A stretch of 37,161 bases of DNA from contig JAILPG010000191.1 in NCBI GenBank assembly GCA_024699595.1, forward strand, positions 1 through 37,161, read 5' to 3'. Below are positions 16,096 to 24,390 of this stretch, in pieces (the stretch's first letter is position 1; each line of letters starts with the position of its first letter). The notes beneath the pieces were generated by a model that saw only the letters and a list, made by a program, of their open reading frames with translations, did no database searches and was not told the origin of the DNA. The translations under genes were made by a program, and so were the position numbers. This DNA is from Lachnospiraceae bacterium (GTDB lineage Bacteria > Bacillota_A > Clostridia > Lachnospirales > Lachnospiraceae).

Positions 16096-16427
16096 TGCCT
16101 AAGCCTAAAAAGATAAAAAAGAAAAAGAGCTTCATGTTCACTACCAGGCATTACTCTTTTACGGGTATCCTGTCTTTTGCGTTAGCGGTAATATCCATTC
16201 TCGGACTGATCTTTTCAGTCCTGATCGCATATCACAACGGAGGCAGTGTGGATGATCATTACGGCGCAGTAGGCCTGTTTGCCGTACTAATGAACATAAC
16301 AAGTGTTATCGCTGCCTTTATAAGCTTAAACGAAAGAGATACCTATGTATGGGTTCCAAAGGCTGCTCTTGTGGCTGATGCGGTGGACATGATAGCCTGG
16401 ATTCTTCTGGTTGTATGGGGGTCATAG
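16095..16427 (+). CDS. small three-helix membrane protein (possibly DUF6142)
   Basis: 110 aa. A strongly basic N-terminus (PKPKKIKKKKSF) is followed by three hydrophobic stretches at about residues 22-45, 57-77 and 90-108, so the basic end should be cytoplasmic. It looks like the DUF6142 group of Lachnospiraceae proteins, but that label is from memory and not certain. No function is known. The ATG overlaps the pyrE stop by one base, and a GAGGAAT lies about 13 nt before it. It is followed 6 nt later by the M29-like gene. Confidence 0.75.
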   Translation: MPKPKKIKKKKSFMFTTRHYSFTGILSFALAVISILGLIFSVLIAYHNGGSVDDHYGAVGLFAVLMNITSVIAAFISLNERDTYVWVPKAALVADAVDMIAWILLVVWGS

Positions 16428-16433
16428 GAGAAA

Positions 16434-18515
16434 ATGATTAGGGAACGTCTGGAGTTATCCACAGACAGAATAAAAGAGATAATTGATGCCGGAATACCCG
16501 AAAAAGTGCAGTACGAAGGCTTTTTCAGGGATGAGGCAGAGTATCTGATACTGCTTTTTAAGGTCAATTCAATGGCCGGGAATAATGAGTTATGTAAACT
16601 TAACATAAATGAGGCAAAAGATCTTAACAAAAGGCTGTATAAGGACATCCTTGCAGAAAATTATGATACCTCTTACGGTAACCCCGAGTACATGAAGGAG
16701 TTATCCGGAAAATATGACTGCGACCCCAAAATATCGCAGTATCTCTGCTTTTTATATGCACAGATACGTGCCCTGATCCCTTACGCCTGGGAAAACAGGG
16801 AGGAGATCCTTGTCATGTATTCGGAGCTCTTTATCCAGATATATGATATCTTTGCCTATGCTGCAAGTGACCGGGTAAAGCCTGATGTCAAGGAGATCCA
16901 TGATGCACTTTATTGGTTTGAGCGCGACAATCTCGATATCCTGGTAAGAGAGAGGATCCTTGACAGATTATCACCGGAGAGGAGCTTTGCCCGTGATATC
17001 ATCATGAATGCCGATCTTACGGACACCTCATATCTCTACGATTTTGGTGAATATATTACCGATAATGAGACCGGGACAGCACGTTTTCTTGCAAGGTTTA
17101 CCGATGATGAGATAGAGGCCATGGCTTCAACCTTTACAGAAGGATACAGAGTAGGCTTTGTAAAAGCCGGAAAGCCTCTTGATAAAAAGAAGACCGTCAA
17201 CATCAGGTACTGCCTTGGCTTTGAGCGGATAGTAAGAGAAGCCGTAAAGCAGTTTGAAAAAATGGGATTACAGTCTGTGATATATCGTGCGGACCTTCTT
17301 GCCGGAAATAAGTCTTCCCAGACAAGAACGGGCTATTTCGGAGCCATCCCGAACCGTCAGTATGATTACGATCACAGGGAGGATTTTGCCCTGTTTCTTG
17401 ACAGTGAATATGTAAAGAGAAAGACGGATCTGATGAGATCGGTCTATGAGGAGAACAAAGAGCTTGCAAATACCCATGCAGGTCCTGCGGTCATTGAGAT
17501 CTTCGGCGAGGATCCGTTCACTCCGGTAAATCATGAATCGGCTATAAAACTTTCGAAGAGTGCACGCGAGCTGTTCGTAAGCTATACCGATCAGGCCGGA
17601 AGGCTTGCCAATGAATATATCATAGGTGAGGAGAGAAGCTTTACAATTATCGCATATCCTATCCCCGAGATAGGCCCCGACTATGAAAAAATATTCATGG
17701 AGACTGTAAAGATCAATACTCTTGATTATAAGCTGTATGAGAAAATGCAGCAGATGATCATAGATGAGCTTGATAAGGCGGAGCGTGTTCACATTGTGGG
17801 TAACAGGGACACCGGCAATGAAACGGATCTGGTTGTTGAGTTATGTAAACTGACCGACCCTGAACACCAGACCATTTTCGAAAACTGTGTCGCCGATGTA
17901 AACATCCCTGTCGGAGAAGTGTTCACATCTCCGGTATTAAAGGGTACAAACGGCCTTTTACATGTGACCGGAGTATATCTTGATGGCCTTAAATACGAGG
18001 ATCTGCATGTATGGTTTAAGGATGGCATGATCTCGGATTATTCCTGTAAGAACTTTGATGACGATGAGGAAAACAGGAAATTCATAGAAGAAAACCTCCT
18101 ATTCCATCATAAGACCCTGCCGATGGGAGAGTTTGCGATCGGAACCAATACCACGGCCTACCGCATGTCCAGGGATTATGATATCGGAGCAAGGCTTCCG
18201 ATCTTAATAGGTGAAAAGACGGGACCGCACTTTGCAGTCGGTGATACCTGCTATTCTCACGAAGAGCAGGTGACGTTATATAACCTCGACGGAAAAGAGA
18301 TAGTGGCCAAATCCAATGAGGTCGCGGATAAGAGAGATACCGATCCTGCGGCAGCATATTTTTACTGTCATACAGATATCACGATACCCTATGATGAGTT
18401 AAAGCTCATCGAGGCTGTGCATAAAGATGGCAGCAGGACTGATATAATAAGAGATGGGATTTTCGTGCTCGAAGGACTTGATGAGCTTAACGAGCCGCTT
18501 CTTAGGAAAGAGTGA
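16434..18515 (+). CDS. M29-type (AmpS/AmpT-like) aminopeptidase with N-terminal extension
   Basis: 693 aa, against about 400-415 for standard M29 aminopeptidases. The C-terminal half carries the family pattern: RLANEYIIGEERSFTIIAYPIPEIG, VHIVGNRDTGNETDLVVEL, PVGEVFTSPVLKGTNG (Glu495), MGEFAIGTNT (Glu566), GPHFAVGDTCYS (His599) and CHTD (His646, Asp648), which correspond in order to the metal ligands E, E, H, H, D. The first 250 or so residues are helical, end near DDEIEAMASTFTEGYR, and were not recognised. No signal peptide, so cytoplasmic. It probably removes N-terminal residues from peptides using two metal ions. The ATG has AGGAGAAA just before it. Confidence is high for the fold, moderate for activity. 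Confidence 0.78.
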   Translation: MIRERLELSTDRIKEIIDAGIPEKVQYEGFFRDEAEYLILLFKVNSMAGNNELCKLNINEAKDLNKRLYKDILAENYDTSYGNPEYMKELSGKYDCDPKISQYLCFLYAQIRALIPYAWENREEILVMYSELFIQIYDIFAYAASDRVKPDVKEIHDALYWFERDNLDILVRERILDRLSPERSFARDIIMNADLTDTSYLYDFGEYITDNETGTARFLARFTDDEIEAMASTFTEGYRVGFVKAGKPLDKKKTVNIRYCLGFERIVREAVKQFEKMGLQSVIYRADLLAGNKSSQTRTGYFGAIPNRQYDYDHREDFALFLDSEYVKRKTDLMRSVYEENKELANTHAGPAVIEIFGEDPFTPVNHESAIKLSKSARELFVSYTDQAGRLANEYIIGEERSFTIIAYPIPEIGPDYEKIFMETVKINTLDYKLYEKMQQMIIDELDKAERVHIVGNRDTGNETDLVVELCKLTDPEHQTIFENCVADVNIPVGEVFTSPVLKGTNGLLHVTGVYLDGLKYEDLHVWFKDGMISDYSCKNFDDDEENRKFIEENLLFHHKTLPMGEFAIGTNTTAYRMSRDYDIGARLPILIGEKTGPHFAVGDTCYSHEEQVTLYNLDGKEIVAKSNEVADKRDTDPAAAYFYCHTDITIPYDELKLIEAVHKDGSRTDIIRDGIFVLEGLDELNEPLLRKE

Positions 18516-18566
18516 CTGAAAGAAAACAGTGACTGATAAGGGAAAATGTGACTGATAAAGGAAACA
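18512..18566 (+). repeat. three tandem 17-19 bp repeats before purE
   Basis: Units at 18512-18528, 18529-18547 and 18548-18566 follow GTGACTGATAARGGAAAAY, each containing TGACTGA (two stop codons in different registers). The first unit supplies the stop of the aminopeptidase gene and the last abuts the purE ribosome site GGAGG (18567-18571). Confidence 0.8.
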
Positions 18567-18576
18567 GGAGGTTTCT

Positions 18577-19083
18577 ATGGCAAAAGTATCTATAGTGATG
18601 GGCAGTGATTCGGACATGCCTGTAATGGCAAAAGCCGCGGAAATACTGGATGAATTCGGGATCGAATATGAGATGAACATTATCTCTGCCCACAGGGAAC
18701 CGGATGTGTTCTTTGATTATGCGAAAAATGCGGAAGAAAGAGGCATTAAGATAGTCATCGCCGGTGCCGGAATGGCAGCGCATCTTCCCGGCATGTGTGC
18801 GGCGCTGTTTCCGATGCCTGTTATCGGGATACCGATGCATACCACTTCACTCGGGGGCAGGGATTCCCTCTATTCGATAGTGCAGATGCCGACCGGGATC
18901 CCCGTTGCAACGGTTGCGATAAACGGAGGAGCCAATGCGGCACTTCTTGCAGTGAAGATGCTTGCGATCTCGGATGAAGCTCTTCTTAATGCTCTTAAGG
19001 AGTATTCAAAAAAGCTTAAGGACGGTGTTCTTAAAAAAGATGCCCGTCTTAAGGAAAAAGGCTATAAAAATTACAGTTCTTAG
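18577..19083 (+). CDS. purE: N5-carboxyaminoimidazole ribonucleotide mutase
   Basis: Cytoplasmic purine-synthesis enzyme converting N5-CAIR to CAIR. 168 aa, usual class I length. Motifs: VMGSDSDMPVM, IISAHREPD with the catalytic histidine, and AGAGMAAHLPGMCAALFPMPVIGIP, then SLGGRDSLYSIVQMPTGIPVATVAING. Class I PurE needs PurK to make N5-CAIR, and purK is not in the window. The ATG at 18577 follows AGGAGG by 5 nt. It is the first of four consecutive purine genes (purE, purM, purN, purD). Confidence 0.96.
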   Translation: MAKVSIVMGSDSDMPVMAKAAEILDEFGIEYEMNIISAHREPDVFFDYAKNAEERGIKIVIAGAGMAAHLPGMCAALFPMPVIGIPMHTTSLGGRDSLYSIVQMPTGIPVATVAINGGANAALLAVKMLAISDEALLNALKEYSKKLKDGVLKKDARLKEKGYKNYSS

Positions 19084-19134
19084 AATATTAATTCCCATAA
19101 AGGGAGAGAAAACTATTCCATGACAGGAGGGATT

Positions 19135-20160
19135 ATGGATTACAAGAGTGCAGGCGTTGATATCGAAGCTGGCTACAAGGCAGTGGAGCTTATGAAGGAG
19201 CATGTGAAGAAGACGATGAGACCCGAGGTGATCGGCGGTCTCGGCGGTTTTTCGGGTGCTTTTTCCCTGGAAAAATATATGAAGATGGAAAAACCGACCC
19301 TGGTCTCGGGGACGGACGGCGTCGGAACGAAGTTAAAGCTTGCTTTCCTGCTTGATAAGCACGACACTATCGGCATCGACTGTGTGGCCATGTGCGTAAA
19401 CGACATAGCCTGTGCAGGCGGAGAACCCCTGTTTTTCCTTGATTACATAGCCTGCGGAAAGAATGAGCCGGAAAAGATCGCTTCCATAGTAAAGGGAGTG
19501 GCCGAGGGCTGTAAGATGGCAGGTGCCGCACTTATCGGAGGCGAGACTGCCGAAATGCCGGGCTTTTATCCGGTGGATGAATATGACCTTGCGGGATTTG
19601 CCGTAGGAATAGTCGATCAGAACAAACTGATAACCGGAGAGGGAATACTTGAGGGTGATACGGTCATAGGTATCGCTTCAAGCGGTGTCCACTCAAACGG
19701 TTATTCACTTATAAGAAAGGTCTTTCCGATGAGGGAGAGCAATATGACCGAGCCCATCTCGAGTCTCGGCTGCTGTCTCGGAGAGGCTCTTTTGACACCC
19801 ACAAAGATATATGTGAAGGCTCTTAACAGCGTTAAGGATTCGGGCGTTGTCATAAAGGGCTGCAGTCATATCACCGGCGGAGGCTTTTACGAGAATGTCC
19901 CGAGGATGCTTCCCGAGGGAAAGAGAGCGGTGATAAAGAAGGACAGCTACAGTGTGCCTCCCGTATTTAAGCTCATACAGGAAAGCGGCGGGATCAAAGA
20001 GCAGGTAATGTACAATACCTACAATATGGGTATCGGAATGATGCTCGTCATAGATAAGGATGATGAACAGAAGACGATCGCCGCTATCGAGGAAGCCGGC
20101 GAAAAGGCGTTTAAGATCGGTCATATAGAAAACGGAGAAAAGGGTATATCATTATGTTAA
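19135..20160 (+). CDS. purM: phosphoribosylformylglycinamidine cyclo-ligase (AIR synthetase)
   Basis: ATP-dependent closure of FGAM to AIR, the step two before PurE. 341 aa. The N-terminus [20 protein letters not shown] is typical. Then come [23 protein letters not shown] (the ATP/substrate loop), [33 protein letters not shown] and [18 protein letters not shown] longer frame begins at 19120, but AGGAGGG at 19124-19130 places the start at 19135. It overlaps purN by 7 nt. Confidence 0.96.
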   Translation: MDYKSAGVDIEAGYKAVELMKEHVKKTMRPEVIGGLGGFSGAFSLEKYMKMEKPTLVSGTDGVGTKLKLAFLLDKHDTIGIDCVAMCVNDIACAGGEPLFFLDYIACGKNEPEKIASIVKGVAEGCKMAGAALIGGETAEMPGFYPVDEYDLAGFAVGIVDQNKLITGEGILEGDTVIGIASSGVHSNGYSLIRKVFPMRESNMTEPISSLGCCLGEALLTPTKIYVKALNSVKDSGVVIKGCSHITGGGFYENVPRMLPEGKRAVIKKDSYSVPPVFKLIQESGGIKEQVMYNTYNMGIGMMLVIDKDDEQKTIAAIEEAGEKAFKIGHIENGEKGISLC

Positions 20161-20783
20161 ACGTTACCGTGCTGGTTTCGGGCGGCGGCACCAATCTGCA
20201 GGCGATATTGGATGCGATAGCATCCGGAGAGATCACGGATACGAAGGTAAATCTCGTGATAAGCAACAAAAAAGACGCCTATGCCTTAAAAAGAGCAGAG
20301 GAAGCCGGAATAGAAGCGATATGCCTCTCTCCGAAGGATTTTCCCGACAAAAAAGAATATGACAGGGCGATGATCGGTGCAATTGATGCAAAAAACACTG
20401 ATCTTATCGTCCTTGCGGGCTTTTTGGTGGTGCTTTCTTCTGATTTTGTCTCTCATTACAGCGGAAAGATCATAAACATCCATCCGAGTCTCATCCCTTC
20501 ATTCTGCGGGGACGGATATTACGGCCTGAAGGTACACGAGAAGGTGCTTGAAAGAGGAGTAAAGGTTACAGGAGCCACCGTACATTTTGTTGACGACGGT
20601 ACAGACACGGGGCCCATCCTCATACAGAAAGCAGTGGAGGTAAAAAATAACGACACTGCACAGTCACTTCAGAGACGGGTGATGGAAGAAGCGGAATGGG
20701 TGATATTACCCAGGGCGATAAATGCTATAGCCCATGGAAATACTGTGTTAGAGGGTAAAAGAGCATATGTTATCGAAAAATAA
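20154..20783 (+). CDS. purN: phosphoribosylglycinamide formyltransferase
   Basis: Transfers a formyl group from 10-formyl-THF to GAR. 209 aa. Motifs: [13 protein letters not shown] (phosphate loop), [13 protein letters not shown] stretch [27 protein letters not shown] with the catalytic Asn and His, and [17 protein letters not shown] with the catalytic Asp. It is folate-dependent, unlike formate-using PurT. The start overlaps the 3' end of purM by 7 nt, indicating coupling. A 92-nt gap without a clear promoter or terminator separates it from purD. Confidence 0.96.
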   Translation: MLNVTVLVSGGGTNLQAILDAIASGEITDTKVNLVISNKKDAYALKRAEEAGIEAICLSPKDFPDKKEYDRAMIGAIDAKNTDLIVLAGFLVVLSSDFVSHYSGKIINIHPSLIPSFCGDGYYGLKVHEKVLERGVKVTGATVHFVDDGTDTGPILIQKAVEVKNNDTAQSLQRRVMEEAEWVILPRAINAIAHGNTVLEGKRAYVIEK

Positions 20784-20875
20784 GATAACGCCCAAAACAT
20801 GTTACTAAATCGGCACAAATTGAGAAATGTCATAAATAACAGATCATGTCTATTTAATGAAAGGGTATTATAATA

Positions 20876-22147
20876 ATGAAGGTTCTTGTCGTAGGCGGGG
20901 GCGGAAGAGAGCACGCCATAGTCACCAAAGTACATGAGAGCAAAGCTGTGGATAAGATATACTGTGTCCCCGGCAATGCTGGAATAGCCGAATATGCGGA
21001 ATGCGAAAACATTTCCGTGATGGATTTTGATAAGATCGCAGACTATGCTGTAAAGATCGGAGCCGATCTTGTCATAGTGGGTCCCGATGATCCGCTTGTG
21101 GGAGGTCTTGTAGATGCCCTTACCGAGAAAGGATTAAGGGTATTCGGACCGAAGAAGGATGCTGCCATTTTAGAGGGAAGCAAAGCCTTTTCCAAGGATC
21201 TTATGAAAAAATACGGGATCCCTACGGCTTCATATGAAAACTTTGATAATACAGAGGATGCACTTAAGTATCTTGAGACGGCTAAGATGCCTATAGTGCT
21301 TAAGGCCGACGGACTTGCGCTGGGAAAGGGCGTACTGATCTGCAATGATCTTAACGAGGCAAGAGACGGCGTCAAGGAGATCATGATCGATAAAAAGTTT
21401 GGAAATGCCGGAAACAGGCTTGTCATAGAGGAGTTTATGACGGGCAGGGAGGTTTCGGTCCTGACCTTTGTGGACGGAAAGACGATCAAGCAGATGACGT
21501 CCGCACAGGATCATAAGAGAGCACTTGATAACGATCAGGGTCTTAATACCGGAGGAATGGGTACTTTTTCCCCGAGCCCTTTCTATACAAAGGAGATAAG
21601 CGATTACTGCCAGAAGAACATCTTTGAACCTACTGTAGCTGCCATGGCAAAGGAAGGCAGGGAGTTTAAGGGGATAATCTTTTTCGGACTTATGTTAACT
21701 GAATCGGGCCCGAAGGTTCTTGAATACAATGCAAGATTCGGCGATCCTGAGGCCCAGGTAGTGCTTCCGAGGATGCAGAACGATCTTATAGAGGTCATGA
21801 ATGCCTGCATAGACGGCACACTTGATAAGATCGCGCTGTCCTTTGCGGATAATGCGGCAGTATGCGTGGTACTCGCATCAAACGGGTACCCCGTAAAATA
21901 TGAGAAAGGCTTTGAAATAAAGGGTCTTGATGCCTTCAGAGGAAGAGATGACATATTCTGTTTCCATGCAGGCAGTACTTTTAAGGACGGAAAGATCGTG
22001 ACAAACGGAGGCAGGGTGCTTGGCGTCACCGCTATCGGAGACGACTTGAAAAAAGCAAGGGAAAATGCGTACAAGGCCGTTGACTACGTGGATTTCGAAA
22101 ACAGATATTTTAGAAGCGACATAGGAAAGGCAATAGACGAAGCGTGA
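20876..22147 (+). CDS. purD: phosphoribosylamine--glycine ligase (GAR synthetase)
   Basis: ATP-grasp enzyme joining glycine to phosphoribosylamine, the step before PurN. 423 aa, full length. N-terminus MKVLVVGGGGREHAIVTKV; VIVGPDDPLVGGLVDAL; ATP-grasp segments VLKADGLALGKGVLICND and VIEEFMTGREVSVLTFVDG; AQDHKRALDNDQGLNTGGMGTFSPSP; and metal-binding LEYNARFGDPEAQVVLPRM. The ribosome site GAAAGGG lies 10 nt before the ATG. The stop lies just before the ribosome site of the next gene, so the following membrane protein is probably cotranscribed. Confidence 0.97.
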   Translation: MKVLVVGGGGREHAIVTKVHESKAVDKIYCVPGNAGIAEYAECENISVMDFDKIADYAVKIGADLVIVGPDDPLVGGLVDALTEKGLRVFGPKKDAAILEGSKAFSKDLMKKYGIPTASYENFDNTEDALKYLETAKMPIVLKADGLALGKGVLICNDLNEARDGVKEIMIDKKFGNAGNRLVIEEFMTGREVSVLTFVDGKTIKQMTSAQDHKRALDNDQGLNTGGMGTFSPSPFYTKEISDYCQKNIFEPTVAAMAKEGREFKGIIFFGLMLTESGPKVLEYNARFGDPEAQVVLPRMQNDLIEVMNACIDGTLDKIALSFADNAAVCVVLASNGYPVKYEKGFEIKGLDAFRGRDDIFCFHAGSTFKDGKIVTNGGRVLGVTAIGDDLKKARENAYKAVDYVDFENRYFRSDIGKAIDEA

Positions 22148-22158
22148 AAGGAGTCAGG

Positions 22159-24375
22159 ATGCAATCAAAGATCAGGAAATTATTCAGGATGCTGTTTTTA
22201 TCGGCAATCGTATCGGGCGCTATGACATTGCCGGTGTTCGCTGTCGATCAGGCTGTTTCGATACCGACCACGAACAGCGAGGTTTTGGTATCGTCCGTGT
22301 TCCCGGATGAATACCTGCCTATGGGATTTCACAAGGATACAACGACCTATCAGGAAACCCCTGTTGAATGCGCTAAATTTGACATGGGGGACATAACCCT
22401 TCTGTATACGATGGACAGTGCCGGGGCAAACGGCGCTTTTAAGATGTATAACGGAGTGGATCCCGAGCTTTCCGATTACAGGAATATCGAGGGCGGAAAC
22501 GGAAAATACATAATAATACTAAAAGCTGATGAAAGCGTAGCGGTGCCCGCAGGCTATACCAAGGCAACTTTACAGTGGAACGGCCAGAATCTTGAAGCAT
22601 ATATGGTAGTGGATGCTCCCGTGGGAGATTATGATCCTTCGGGTCCGCAGCCTTCGGACTTCTTTTTGCTGTATGCGATCAATTCGGAAGGTAATACCGG
22701 CTGGTATCAGTATGATCAGGTCGAGGGGACCTATCAGAGGTATTTAGCTTCAGCCGGCGGAGGTTCGGTTTCCATATCGGACAGCACAGAAGAGCTTGGC
22801 ATCGAAGACCTTCCCATATGGGTATATATCGTTGTGGGTGCACTCTTTATCCTTATGACGATCTTTTTGATAATCATGATCGTAAGCCTGGTGAAGCTTA
22901 AGGATTACCAGAGCTATGAATACATCGACGAAGATGAGTTCTATGCTGAGAATTCGCAGGGCGCAGCAAGCGGGACGACTTCTGATGCCGACAGGGCAAA
23001 GGGAAGCGGAAAGCTGACCGCAAGCCAGATGGCAAAAGCCTCAATGAGTGATGATGACGATGATATGATGGATGATGAGGATGACGAGGATCTGTTCTCA
23101 TCAAAGAAGGCCAAGAAAGAAAAGAAGAAGGATAAGAAGAGGAAAAAAGAAGAGGAAGAGGCAGGATCCTTTGACTGGGCAGCAATGGAAAGCGCAATGA
23201 AGGATAATACCGATACCAGAAGGCCGAGAGGAAACGATCAGAGCAGAATGCCTGAATACTACTCCGGAACGGATACTCCTGACAGTGCCAAGGGTGGTGA
23301 ACCTGAAAAACCGGAAAGACCGGAAAGACCTGAAAGACCGGAAAGACCGGAAAGACCGGAAACCTCGTTAACTTCCCCTGCACGCCCCGGATCTGAGAGC
23401 GCAGAGGATGATGCACCCCGCGCGCCTTTAAAGGATGAGAAGCCTTCGGCTGCAGACGGCGGTGTTTCGGAGCATGAACTCAGAAATACGGTAAAGGGAA
23501 TAAAGGATGAATCGGACAAGATAAGATCTTCGTCTGATTTCAACACCAAGGAGATAGAGTTTGCCCTTGCACAGGAGAGAGAAAGAACCCTTGCTGAGGC
23601 CAGGGAAGCGGAGAACATAAAGGAAAGAGAGCTTGAATCCGCAAGAAAGAGAGAAGAGGAGCTTAACAGGAAGCGTGCCATAGAAGAGGCAAGGATAAAA
23701 GAAGAAAATGACAGGGCTCTTATGGAAAGACAGAGAGCAGAAGAGCAGGCACGCAGGGAAGAGGAATTAAAGCGGATCGCAAGGGAAGAACAGGAAGAAA
23801 AGATAAGAGAGCTTGAAAGAAAGCGTGATGAGCTCTTAAGGCAGCAGGAGGAGCGAAACAGGAGAAGAGAAGCCGAGGCCATGAACGCAGGACAGTATGG
23901 TCAGGGATATGACACGGGTGCTCTTTTCAGCAATCCTACGGCTTTCCAGAGTGATCCCTACAGATCAGGCCAGAATGCACCCTACAGACAGGGCCAGAGC
24001 GATCCCTACAGAGGAGGCGGCGATAACGGAAGATACCAGGATCCCGGTTATTCCGCTTACCAGTACGGATCTTCGGGATACCAGAATGCAGGAAACTCCT
24101 ATTCAAATCCGAATCCGCCGCAGTACGGAGGCGGAAATGCTTCATACGGAAATCCCGATCCGAGATATTATGACCGCGGTGGGGCGCCGGATAATCCGGG
24201 AGCTGCATACAACCAGAGATATTCAAATGTTCAGGCCCGTTACGGGTATGAGCAGCAGGGTGGATATCCCGGGTCACTTCCGCCGAAATCAAGCCCGATC
24301 AATCCGAATACGGCAAATCTGGAAATGGATGATGATTTCGAGTTTGAGTTCTTAAATACCGGGGACGACGACTGA
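22159..24375 (+). CDS. unrecognised bitopic membrane protein with long charged, coiled-coil and low-complexity tail
   Basis: About 738 aa, no known function. Start at 22159, not the GTG at 22144, because AAAGGAG lies about 6 nt before it. Parts in order: signal peptide ending near PVFAVDQ; an outer domain of about 190 aa with two similar copies (DITLLYTMDSAGANGAFKMY and DFFLLYAINSEGNTGWYQYD); one membrane helix (about residues 219-246); an acidic run (DDDDDMMDDEDDED), a lysine-rich run (KKAKKEKKKDKKRKK), a proline/glutamate/arginine repeat, a coiled coil of about 130 residues rich in Arg and Glu, a Gly/Tyr/Gln/Asn/Pro-rich tail of about 140 residues with PYR repeats, and an acidic end (DDDFEFEF). 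It lies 15 nt before clpC and shares its transcript. It could be a scaffold or sensor. Confidence 0.85.
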   Translation: MQSKIRKLFRMLFLSAIVSGAMTLPVFAVDQAVSIPTTNSEVLVSSVFPDEYLPMGFHKDTTTYQETPVECAKFDMGDITLLYTMDSAGANGAFKMYNGVDPELSDYRNIEGGNGKYIIILKADESVAVPAGYTKATLQWNGQNLEAYMVVDAPVGDYDPSGPQPSDFFLLYAINSEGNTGWYQYDQVEGTYQRYLASAGGGSVSISDSTEELGIEDLPIWVYIVVGALFILMTIFLIIMIVSLVKLKDYQSYEYIDEDEFYAENSQGAASGTTSDADRAKGSGKLTASQMAKASMSDDDDDMMDDEDDEDLFSSKKAKKEKKKDKKRKKEEEEAGSFDWAAMESAMKDNTDTRRPRGNDQSRMPEYYSGTDTPDSAKGGEPEKPERPERPERPERPERPETSLTSPARPGSESAEDDAPRAPLKDEKPSAADGGVSEHELRNTVKGIKDESDKIRSSSDFNTKEIEFALAQERERTLAEAREAENIKERELESARKREEELNRKRAIEEARIKEENDRALMERQRAEEQARREEELKRIAREEQEEKIRELERKRDELLRQQEERNRRREAEAMNAGQYGQGYDTGALFSNPTAFQSDPYRSGQNAPYRQGQSDPYRGGGDNGRYQDPGYSAYQYGSSGYQNAGNSYSNPNPPQYGGGNASYGNPDPRYYDRGGAPDNPGAAYNQRYSNVQARYGYEQQGGYPGSLPPKSSPINPNTANLEMDDDFEFEFLNTGDDD
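23311..23361 (+). repeat. 9-bp tandem repeat encoding Pro-Glu-Arg
   Basis: Unit CCGGAAAGA occurs six times in a row with one unit starting CCTGAAAGA and a diverged last unit. In frame it codes for a (PER)n spacer in the cytoplasmic part of the membrane protein. Copy number is likely to vary between strains by slippage without changing the frame. Confidence 0.9.
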
Positions 24376-24390
24376 TAAGGAGTAAGATAC

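Noticed and set aside
23311..23361. Short direct repeats as a possible CRISPR array
   Set aside because: Units are 9 bp, contiguous and in frame, with no spacers; they encode a Pro-Glu-Arg repeat.
23259..23882. 207-codon antisense frame rich in Ser and Leu
   Set aside because: It is the mirror of the repetitive (PER)n and coiled-coil coding sequence; low complexity, no ribosome site.
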